Shown in pieces: positions 1 through 5,253 of a stretch of DNA of 6,925 nt (position 1 is its first letter; every line of letters starts with the position of its first letter). A program made the position numbers and the translations under genes. A model generated the notes under the pieces. The model did not search any database. It was not told the origin of the DNA and was given only the letters and a program-made list of their open reading frames with translations. The stretch comes from JBECKQ01 sp040235375 (GTDB lineage: Bacteria > Planctomycetota > Phycisphaerae > UBA1845). The stretch is taken from NCBI GenBank assembly GCA_040235375.1, contig JBECKQ010000195.1:1-6925 (forward strand). Direction: 5' to 3'.

Positions 1-472
1 CGAACGGGGTGCCGATGCTGCGCGTTTCGCCCCGGCCGCGGAAGCCGATGGCCTTGGCCATCATCTGCTCTTCGCACATGCGCACGCAAAGGCCGCAGAG
101 GATGCAATCCTCGTGCTCCTGGCGGAAGCGCTGCTGGCTGACGCGATGGGCGGAAGCGAGGTCCTGGATGATCTTGGACTGCGGGCAGGAAGCCAGGAGC
201 AACTCGATGATCATCTTGCGGGCGCGCAGGACCCGACTGGAGGCAGTGCGCACGCTCAGCCCTTCCTGGGCCGGGTAGGTGCAGGAGGTGACCAGTCGGG
301 CCTTGGGCCCCTGGCCGATCTCGACCACACACAGCCGGCAGGCGCCGTACGGGGAGAGGCCTTCCATGTGGCAGAGGGTCGGTATCGGGAAGCCGAGGAA
401 GCGCGCCGCTTCGAGGAGAGTCGTCCCCGGTTCGACGGAGACGGGCAGGCCGTTGATGGTAAGGTTGATCAT
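1..472 (-). CDS. 2Fe-2S/4Fe-4S electron-transfer subunit, HoxU/NuoG N-terminus-like (3' end outside window)
   Basis: Translation from the ATG at 472 gives 157 visible residues, and the frame stays open to the window edge, so the C-terminus is missing. Residues 1-75 form a plant-type 2Fe-2S ferredoxin domain with ligands C34, C45, C48 and C64 (CHMEGLSPYGACRLCVVE). After a helical linker comes one 4Fe-4S motif, C123-x2-C126-x2-C129-x3-C133 (CILCGLCVRMC). This matches the diaphorase subunit that passes electrons between the NuoF-like flavoprotein and a partner enzyme. Complex I NuoG, HoxU and HydA usually carry a His-Cys3 4Fe-4S motif between these two sites. Here that stretch reads LLLASCPQSKIIQDLA, with a single cysteine, so that cluster looks absent. 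The start is supported by AAGGA 11 nt upstream. The gene begins 29 nt after the nuoF-like stop, as last visible gene of the operon. The missing part could be short (a stand-alone subunit) or continue into a larger catalytic protein; the sequence does not decide. Confidence 0.88.
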   Translation of the reverse strand, partial: MINLTINGLPVSVEPGTTLLEAARFLGFPIPTLCHMEGLSPYGACRLCVVEIGQGPKARLVTSCTYPAQEGLSVRTASSRVLRARKMIIELLLASCPQSKIIQDLASAHRVSQQRFRQEHEDCILCGLCVRMCEEQMMAKAIGFRGRGETRSIGTPF

Positions 473-501
473 TGCTGGCGTTGTCCTTGTCTATCCGCGG
501 G

Positions 502-2352
502 TCATACAACCTGGACGGCGTCGTATCGGCACACCGTTCGGCAGTTTCCGCACTTGATGCACTTGGCATGATCAATCACATGCCGCTCCTTGGCGCCGCC
601 GGAGATGGCCTCCTGCGGGCATTGTTTCGCGCACACGCCGCAGCCGACGCAGCCTTCATTGATCCAATAGGTCACGAGTTCCTTGCAGGCTCCCCCGGGG
701 CAGCGCTTATGCCGGATGTGCTCGATGTACTCGTCGCGGAAGTAACGCAGCGTGGAGAGGACGGGGTTGGATGCCGTCTGACCGAGGCCGCACATCGACG
801 TGTCCTTGACCACGAGGGCGAGCTCTTCCAGCAGGTCGAGGTGTTCGATCGTCCCACGGCCCTCGGAGATGTCCTCCAGCAGTTCGTACATCCGTTGCGT
901 GCCCTTGCGGCAGGAGAAACACTTTCCGCACGACTCGCCCTTGAGGAACTTCATGAAGTACTTGGCGACGTCGACCATGCAGGTGTTGTCGTCCATCACG
1001 ATCATGCCGCCGGAGCCCATGATCGAGCCGGCTTCGTTGAGACTGTCATAGTCGATCGGCAGGTCGAAGCGCTTGGCGGGGATGCAGCCGCCCGAGGGTC
1101 CGCCGGTCTGCACGGCCTTGATGCGGGCCCGGCCGACGGGACCGCCGCCGATGTCGTTGACGATCTCCTCGATGGTGATGCCCATGGGCACCTCGACGAG
1201 GCCGGTGTGCTTGATCTTGCCGACGAGGCTGAAGATTTTCGTACCGGTGTTCTTCTTCGTTCCGACCTTCGCGAACCGGGCGCCGCCGCCGTTGATGATG
1301 ACGGGGATATTGGCCCAGGTTTCGACGTTGTTGATCGCCGTCGGTTTGCCGTCGATGCCCTTCTCGATGGGGAACGGCGGGCGCTGGCGGGGCTCGCCCA
1401 TCTTGCCCTCGATGGAGCGGATCAGCGCGGTTTCCTCGCCGCAGACGAACGCGCCGGCGCCGCGGACCAGCTTGAGGTCGAATGAGAAGCCGGTGCCGAG
1501 GATGTTCTCGCCGAGCAGACCCAGCTCGCGACTCTGGCGCAGGGCGATGGTCAGGTGCTTGATGGCCAGCGGGTATTCGTTGCGAACGTAGAAGATGCCC
1601 TTGTTCGCGCCGGTGGCAAGGCCGCCGATGAGCATCCCTTCGATGATGCTGTGTGGGTTGCCTTCGAGGACGCTGCGATCCATGTAGGCTCCGGGGTCGC
1701 CTTCGTCGCCGTTGCATACCAGGAACTTGCCATCGCCGTTGCGCTGCCTGGCCAGAAGCTCCCACTTGAGTCCGGTAGGGAAGCCGGCGCCGCCGCGTCC
1801 GCGCAGGCCGGAGGTTTTGACTTCCTCGATCACGCGGCCGGGGTCGGCGTCGGCAAGGACGCGGGCGAGGGCGGCGTAGCCGTCGTTCTCTATGTAGTCG
1901 TAAATACGGATCGGGTCGATCTTCTCGTTGCGAGAGAGGATGGTCCGCACCTGCTTTTGATAGAAAGGTATGTCGGTTTGCTTTTCGACGGGCGCGCCGG
2001 TATGGGGGTCGACGAACAGCAGGTTTTCGAGAACCTCGTCACGGGTGATGGCTTCGATGATGCCGACCATCTCGCCGGGGCCCACCTTGGGATAGAAGGT
2101 TCCGCGGGGCTCGACGAGCACGGACGGCTCCGCCTCGCAGAATCCGTGACAGCCCGTGATGCGCAGGTGGATGCGGTCGGTCAGTTCGCGGGAGAGCAAC
2201 TCCCGCTTGGCGGCCCTTATCAGGTCGTTGGCGCCGCTCGCCTGGCCGCAGGTTCCGGCGGAGATCACGATGGTGGGAATGCCGGGGTCGCGGTCGGCGA
2301 GGAGCCGATCCCGCAGGACGCGGAAGTCTTCGATCGATGTCAGCTTTTGCAT
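502..2352 (-). CDS. nuoF: NuoF/HydB/HndC-type NAD(P)H-binding flavoprotein with added ferredoxin domains
   Basis: The 616-residue protein is the FMN- and NAD(H)-binding electron entry or exit subunit of a soluble diaphorase. Residues ~25-100 are a thioredoxin-like ferredoxin region (C35, then C68-x3-C72). Residues ~150-460 are the flavoprotein core, with GRGGAGFPTG at 185-194, CNGDEGDPGAYMDR at 213-226 and GAGAFVCGEE at 298-307. The 4Fe-4S site that receives electrons from FMN is C475-x2-C478-x2-C481 plus C521. The tail has CPGGAC (C551, C556) and then two bacterial-ferredoxin motifs, C568/C571/C574/C578 and C598/C601/C604/C608. Complex I NuoF is about 440 residues and lacks both end domains; the longer layout is typical of HydB/HndC of electron-bifurcating or NADP-reducing hydrogenases and related enzymes. 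The gene lies 46 nt after the nuoE-like stop. The ribosome binding site is weak (AGG, 6 nt before ATG). The family is certain; the physiological partner and NAD versus NADP are not. The symbol denotes family only. Confidence 0.95.
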   Translation of the reverse strand: MQKLTSIEDFRVLRDRLLADRDPGIPTIVISAGTCGQASGANDLIRAAKRELLSRELTDRIHLRITGCHGFCEAEPSVLVEPRGTFYPKVGPGEMVGIIEAITRDEVLENLLFVDPHTGAPVEKQTDIPFYQKQVRTILSRNEKIDPIRIYDYIENDGYAALARVLADADPGRVIEEVKTSGLRGRGGAGFPTGLKWELLARQRNGDGKFLVCNGDEGDPGAYMDRSVLEGNPHSIIEGMLIGGLATGANKGIFYVRNEYPLAIKHLTIALRQSRELGLLGENILGTGFSFDLKLVRGAGAFVCGEETALIRSIEGKMGEPRQRPPFPIEKGIDGKPTAINNVETWANIPVIINGGGARFAKVGTKKNTGTKIFSLVGKIKHTGLVEVPMGITIEEIVNDIGGGPVGRARIKAVQTGGPSGGCIPAKRFDLPIDYDSLNEAGSIMGSGGMIVMDDNTCMVDVAKYFMKFLKGESCGKCFSCRKGTQRMYELLEDISEGRGTIEHLDLLEELALVVKDTSMCGLGQTASNPVLSTLRYFRDEYIEHIRHKRCPGGACKELVTYWINEGCVGCGVCAKQCPQEAISGGAKERHVIDHAKCIKCGNCRTVCRYDAVQVV

Positions 2353-2398
2353 GATTGGCCTGTTCTCACGTCATCGGCACGGTGTCGCGCAGGGGCTG

Positions 2399-3247
2399 TC
2401 AGAAGCCGCCTCCGTTCAAGTCCAGCATGTGCCCCTTGCAGCCGTGGCGCGCGCAAATCTGGATGATGCCACCGGCGCGGACAATCATGGCGACCATCGG
2501 CGCGGCGCACTCCGGGCAGTTTGAAGCGCCACGCAGCTCGGCGTGGCAGTGGGGACAGAAGAAGTTGACCACGGTGTCAGCCGGTATGTCGTGCTCCGAC
2601 TCGATCGCGGGGCTGCCATAGAGCGACGACAGGCGAAGCCAGCCGTGGGTACGTTCGAAAGACACGGTGACCCGGATGGAAGGGACGTCGTCGATCGGGT
2701 GGCCCGGATCCATCAGGGAGTGATTGCATCGTGGACAACTGACCACGACCGGGAAGATGCGGCGATCCGACTTGACCTCGACCCTGTCGAGGCCGCGTCG
2801 TGCGCGTTTCAGGATGGTTCGTACCTTGGCGGTGTTGACCTTGGAAAAGTAGTGGCCGTCCACGACGACGATCGGGCCGAGTGCGCAGGCGCCGAGACAG
2901 GCCACGGTCTCGAGGGTGAACTCGCCATCTGCGGTGGTTTCCCCCGCCCTGACGTCGAGCTGGCGTTCGAATTCCTCGGCGATGATCTGTCCGCCGCGGA
3001 CGTGGCACGCCGTGCCGAGGCAGACGGAACAAAGGTGCTTGCCCCGCGGCTCGAGACTGAAGGACTTATAGAACGTGGCCACACCGTAGACGTCGACGGC
3101 GGAACGGCCGCTGCACTCGGCGACGAGCTTCAGGGCGTCGGAGGGAAGGTAGCTGTACTTGGACTGAATCTCCTCGAGAACGGAGATGAGGCCGTCCCCC
3201 TGACTGGCATGCCTGTCTACGATGTCCAGAACTTCTTCCCGTTTCAT
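2399..3247 (-). CDS. nuoE: NuoE/HydC-type 2Fe-2S subunit with C-terminal zinc-ribbon-like extension
   Basis: The product is 282 residues. Residues 1-155 are a complete NuoE-like thioredoxin-fold 2Fe-2S subunit: a helical N-terminus with VYGVATFY (53-60) and cluster ligands C76, C81, C117 and C121 (CLGTAC and CLGAC). It would partner the adjacent NuoF-like flavoprotein. NuoE and HydC are usually about 160 residues, so some 120 are extra. This tail has four cysteine pairs: C171/C174 (CPRC), C231/C234 (CPHC), C244/C247 (CPEC) and C265/C270 (CARHGC). They look like zinc ribbons or rubredoxin-like knuckles, though iron binding cannot be excluded. The start at 3247 is chosen because GGAG sits 6 nt upstream and the family's N-terminus begins there; the frame stays open to an ATG at 3382, but that would add 45 unrelated residues overlapping the preceding gene. 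The gene lies 53 nt after the small cysteine-rich gene. The NuoE assignment is firm; the tail's function is unknown. Confidence 0.93.
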   Translation of the reverse strand: MKREEVLDIVDRHASQGDGLISVLEEIQSKYSYLPSDALKLVAECSGRSAVDVYGVATFYKSFSLEPRGKHLCSVCLGTACHVRGGQIIAEEFERQLDVRAGETTADGEFTLETVACLGACALGPIVVVDGHYFSKVNTAKVRTILKRARRGLDRVEVKSDRRIFPVVVSCPRCNHSLMDPGHPIDDVPSIRVTVSFERTHGWLRLSSLYGSPAIESEHDIPADTVVNFFCPHCHAELRGASNCPECAAPMVAMIVRAGGIIQICARHGCKGHMLDLNGGGF

Positions 3248-3257
3248 TGGAATCTCC

Positions 3258-3272
3258 GTGTGCGCGGCACAC
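3258..3272 (-). other. Hairpin next to the nuoE ribosome binding site
   Basis: A 6-bp perfect inverted repeat (GTGTGC / GCACAC) around a 3-nt loop ends exactly where the GGAG ribosome binding site of the nuoE-like gene begins (3254-3257). In the mRNA this could act as an RNA-processing or stability element, or tune initiation on nuoE. There is no U-tract, so it is unlikely to terminate transcription. The structure is plain in the sequence; the role is inference. Confidence 0.4.
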
Positions 3273-3300
3273 AAACAGCCGATGCAAGACGAGGACAGGC

Positions 3301-3603
3301 CTACTCGTACTCCTCGCAGTGCCAGATCCCGCCCGCCGGCCTGGGGTGCGTGCAGGTGTGCCGATGCTCGCAGTTCATGCACAGTCCGGCGTACCGCGAG
3401 GTGTCCTCCGACGCGGCGCGGGCGCCGACCGGCGGCGCGGTCTGTTGCGCGGGCATTTTCCGGGTTGTCACGGACTGGTTGACGTAATCGTCAAACAGTT
3501 CGCAGAACAGTGCCGGCCCTCTGCGGCGATGAAAGAAACACGTTGGGCTGTTGTTGCAGGTGGAGCAGAGGCCGACTATCTGCGCGCTATCCGGCATGAT
3601 CAT
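3301..3603 (-). CDS. Small cysteine-rich protein with two tandem four-Cys modules, function unknown
   Basis: The 100-residue product contains the same four-cysteine module twice. The first is C13-x2-C16-x5-C22-x11-C34 (GLCSTCNNSPTCFF) and the second is C75-x2-C78-x5-C84-x11-C96 (GLCMNCEHRHTCTH). Spacing is identical, the lead-in is G-L-C, and each last cysteine is followed by Glu and an aromatic-acidic stretch (CELFDDY, CEEYE). A linker of about 40 residues rich in Ala, Pro, Thr and Gln separates them. Each module could bind zinc or an Fe-S cluster. I see no signal peptide or membrane segment. It is first in the operon, just after the predicted sigma-54 promoter, which suggests a role with the NuoE/NuoF complex (assembly factor, small electron carrier or regulator), but I cannot name a function. 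The start at 3603 is 9 nt from a strong AAAGGAG; an ATG at 3609 is also in frame but only 3 nt from it. Confidence 0.82.
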   Translation of the reverse strand: MIMPDSAQIVGLCSTCNNSPTCFFHRRRGPALFCELFDDYVNQSVTTRKMPAQQTAPPVGARAASEDTSRYAGLCMNCEHRHTCTHPRPAGGIWHCEEYE

Positions 3604-3612
3604 GGTCATGTT

Positions 3613-3619
3613 CTCCTTT
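3613..3619 (-). promoter_or_regulatory. Strong ribosome binding site (AAAGGAG) deciding the start of the small Cys-rich gene
   Basis: The minus strand reads AAAGGAG, a near-perfect Shine-Dalgarno sequence, 9 nt before the ATG at 3603 and 3 nt before the ATG at 3609. The spacing favours 3603. It is the strongest such site in the operon, in keeping with a leading gene made in quantity. Confidence 0.7.
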
Positions 3620-3649
3620 GCTCAATGCGGGTCGGGCGCGACGGCGACG

Positions 3650-3663
3650 TCACCCGCGGGTGA
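3650..3663. promoter_or_regulatory. 14-bp perfect palindrome in the predicted leader (possible operator or hairpin)
   Basis: TCACCCGCGGGTGA is a perfect palindrome with no spacer. It lies about 12-25 nt downstream of the transcription start expected from the sigma-54-like promoter and about 47 nt before the first gene's start codon. A dimeric regulator bound here could block transcription, or the RNA could form a short stem. A 14-bp perfect palindrome is unlikely by chance in a 300-bp gap, though high GC raises the odds. Confidence 0.4.
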
Positions 3664-3685
3664 AGCGCCAAGCGCCGAGCACTGG

Positions 3686-3701
3686 AGCATTCGGTGTGCC
3701 G
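3686..3701 (-). promoter_or_regulatory. Putative sigma-54 (-24/-12) promoter for the small-Cys/nuoE/nuoF operon
   Basis: The minus strand reads CGGCACACCGAATGCT. Against the consensus TGGCAC-N5-TTGCW it matches 9 of 11 defined positions, keeps the essential GG and GC doublets, and has their exact spacing. The expected transcription start is near 3675, leaving a leader of about 70 nt before the first gene. The gene immediately upstream encodes a GAFTGA-containing sigma-54 activator, which makes a real sigma-54 promoter here plausible. Confidence 0.6.
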
Positions 3702-3727
3702 GAGGCGGATTGCGTGACGGTGTGGTG

Positions 3728-3754
3728 GTCGGCGAGCCGCGCGCGAACGCCGAC
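3728..3754. repeat. Inverted repeat upstream of the promoter (possible activator site)
   Basis: The 7-bp arms GTCGGCG (3728-3734) and CGCCGAC (3748-3754) match perfectly around a 13-nt spacer. The dyad is centred about 65 bp upstream of the predicted transcription start. GTCGGCGA occurs again at 3807-3814. It could be a binding site for the Fis-type domain of the neighbouring regulator, but the stretch is GC-rich and chance repeats are common. Confidence 0.3.
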
Positions 3755-3776
3755 AGCGTTGCTAACCGCAGCGTTG
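3754..3776. repeat. Short direct repeat CAGCGTTG x2, 15-bp period
   Basis: CAGCGTTG occurs at 3754-3761 and 3769-3776, roughly 80-100 bp upstream of the predicted transcription start. That is the usual zone for enhancer sites of sigma-54 activators, although those are more often inverted than direct repeats. It may be coincidental. Confidence 0.2.
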
Positions 3777-3804
3777 ACAGGAGGCTAGGAGCATTTGGGG
3801 GACG

Positions 3805-3817
3805 CCGTCGGCGACGG
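3805..3817. repeat. Inverted repeat CCGTCG-N-CGACGG (possible enhancer site)
   Basis: A compact dyad with perfect 6-bp arms and a 1-nt centre, about 135 bp upstream of the predicted sigma-54 transcription start and within the distance range of NtrC-family enhancers. It contains one of two GTCGGCGA copies in this gap. It could alternatively form an RNA stem in a transcript running out of the regulator gene. Confidence 0.3.
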
Positions 3818-3875
3818 TGAACGGTCGTCAAGCGTCGTACACACGCGGCCGACATCCGGGGAGGTTTGAACCACT

Positions 3876-3890
3876 GGGGCGAATCGCCCC
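3876..3890 (-). terminator. GC hairpin just after the response-regulator stop, possible terminator
   Basis: GGGGCGATTCGCCCC is a perfect inverted repeat (7-bp arms, 1-nt centre; realistically a 6-bp stem with a 3-nt loop) beginning 13 nt after the regulator's stop codon. The downstream sequence has no run of T, so it is not a classic intrinsic terminator. It may mark or protect the 3' end of the kinase/regulator mRNA. Confidence 0.35.
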
Positions 3891-3903
3891 GGCCTGCGAT
3901 GCA

Positions 3904-5253
3904 TCAACCGGAGCGGTCCCCGTAGAGCTTGAGCTTCTCGCGAAGTGTCTTGCGATCGATACCCAGGATCTCGGCCGCTTGCGTCTTGTTGCCCGCGGTG
4001 CTGGCAAGCACGTTGCGGATGTGCTCCACCTCCACCTCGGCCAGGCTGCGATGAAGGCCTGCTTCCCGCCCCACGGAAAAGCGCATGGCCCTCGGCAGAT
4101 CGGGCACGTCAACCATGTCCGCGTCGGTCATGACCACCACGCGCTGGAACACGTTCTCGAGCTCGCGGACGTTTCCAGGCCACGGATAGCTGGTGAGCAC
4201 GCGAACAGCGTCGTCTGTGAACCTCGGGACGGGACGGCCCAGCTCGGCGGCGAACTTCTTCGCAAAGTGCGCGGCCAGCAGCAGAACGTCGTTCTCCCGG
4301 TCGCGCAGCGGTGGCATCGTGATGGTGATGACGTTCAGGCGAAAGTACAGGTCTTCGCGGAAGGCGTTGCTCTTGACGAGGGCTTGCAGGTCCTTGTTGC
4401 TGGCGGCCACGACGCGCACGTCGACGGTTTGGGGGCGGGCGCGGCCGACCATGTAGATCTCGCCGTTTTCGAGGACGCGCAACAGCTTCGACTGCATGGC
4501 GAGGCTCGTGTCGCTGATCTCGTCGAGGAAGATGGTGCCGCCGTCCGCGGTCTGGAAGAAGCCGGCGCGGGATTCCGTGGCGCCGGTGAACGCCCCTTTG
4601 ACGTGGCCGAAGAGCTCGCTTTCCAGCAGGTTTTCAGGAATGGAGCCACAGTTGATCGGTACAAAGGGGGCCGCAGCGCGCGGGCTGCCGTAGTGAATGG
4701 CGCGGGCTGCCAGTTCCTTGCCGGTCCCGCTCTCGCCACCGATCAGGACCGTGGCGGGGGCCGCGGCGGCCTTGCGGATGCGCTGAAACACAGCCTGCAT
4801 GGCCTTCGATTCGCCGATGAATCCGGCCAGCGCCACCGGTTGTTCGGAGCCGTTCTGCGTGTCGCGGCGGGCTCGCAGAACATCGAGCGTACGCTGCACC
4901 GCCGAGAGCAGTTCCTCGTCGGTAAAGGGCTTCGTGATATAGTCCTGCACGCCCAGCTTGACCGCCGTGACCGCCCCCTGGATGGAGGGGTAGCCGGTAA
5001 TCATCATGACCTCGGTGTCCTTGAGGTTCTCGCGAACGTGCCGGGCGAGGTCCAGCCCGCTGACCTTCGGCATTTTCAGGTCGGTGATCACCAGGTCGAT
5101 GGGGACCTCTTCCAACAGCCGGATGGCTTCGGGCGCGCCCGGCGCCGTGAACACCTGATAGCCGGCGGCCGTCAGGTTGCGCTGGATCAGTTCCAAGGTG
5201 TCGGGAGCGTCTTCGACGACCAGAATGCGTGATTGTTCAGGCACCATCGCCAT
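3904..5253 (-). CDS. NtrC-family sigma-54-dependent response regulator
   Basis: The 449-residue protein activates sigma-54 promoters after phosphorylation by a kinase. Residues 8-125 are a receiver domain with acidic E14/D15, phospho-acceptor D58 (VITDLKMP) and K108 (KPF). Residues ~144-390 are the AAA+ ATPase: Walker A GGESGTGKE (172-180), the sigma-54-contacting GAFTGA loop (220-225), Walker B GGTIFLDE (238-245), FREDLYFRLNV (298-308), LRDRENDV (316-323) and sensor-2 WPGNVREL (358-365). Residues ~404-443 are a Fis-type helix-turn-helix (NKTQAAEILGIDRKTLREKL). All catalytic motifs are intact and the length is normal. The start at 5253 has AGG 5 nt and AGGAG 10 nt upstream; an ATG at 5247 is an alternative, while the ATG at 5379 adds residues lying inside the kinase gene and unrelated to a receiver. 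It overlaps the kinase by 17 nt. The nearest candidate target is the promoter in the gap that follows. Targets cannot be proven from sequence. Confidence 0.96.
   Translation of the reverse strand: MAMVPEQSRILVVEDAPDTLELIQRNLTAAGYQVFTAPGAPEAIRLLEEVPIDLVITDLKMPKVSGLDLARHVRENLKDTEVMMITGYPSIQGAVTAVKLGVQDYITKPFTDEELLSAVQRTLDVLRARRDTQNGSEQPVALAGFIGESKAMQAVFQRIRKAAAAPATVLIGGESGTGKELAARAIHYGSPRAAAPFVPINCGSIPENLLESELFGHVKGAFTGATESRAGFFQTADGGTIFLDEISDTSLAMQSKLLRVLENGEIYMVGRARPQTVDVRVVAASNKDLQALVKSNAFREDLYFRLNVITITMPPLRDRENDVLLLAAHFAKKFAAELGRPVPRFTDDAVRVLTSYPWPGNVRELENVFQRVVVMTDADMVDVPDLPRAMRFSVGREAGLHRSLAEVEVEHIRNVLASTAGNKTQAAEILGIDRKTLREKLKLYGDRSG

Noticed and set aside
472..1485. Long plus-strand ORF (337 codons) opposite the nuoF-like gene
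   Set aside because: It is antisense to a certain gene, has a low-complexity Ala/Asp/Gly/Val composition typical of GC-rich shadow frames, and shows no recognisable motif.
1555..2466. Plus-strand ORF of 303 codons
   Set aside because: Shadow of the nuoF/nuoE-like genes on the other strand; no domain, no convincing ribosome binding site.
3248..3382. N-terminal extension of the nuoE-like gene to an ATG at 3382
   Set aside because: It would overlap the preceding gene by about 80 nt. The ATG at 3247 has GGAG at ideal spacing and begins where NuoE homology begins.
2543..3487. Plus-strand ORF of 314 codons
   Set aside because: It runs antisense across both the nuoE-like gene and the small Cys-rich gene, and has no family features.
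3774..3779. TTGACA on the plus strand as a sigma-70 -35 box
   Set aside because: There is no -10-like hexamer at suitable spacing and no plus-strand gene to transcribe.
3684..3795. Repeated GGAGCATT at 3684-3691 and 3788-3795
   Set aside because: One copy overlaps the -12 region of the promoter candidate, but the other lacks a -24 partner. An 8-bp repeat in a 300-bp interval is expected by chance.
3817..5232. Plus-strand ORF of 471 codons, the longest on that strand
   Set aside because: It is complementary to the NtrC-type regulator, whose motifs are all intact; composition is that of a GC shadow frame.
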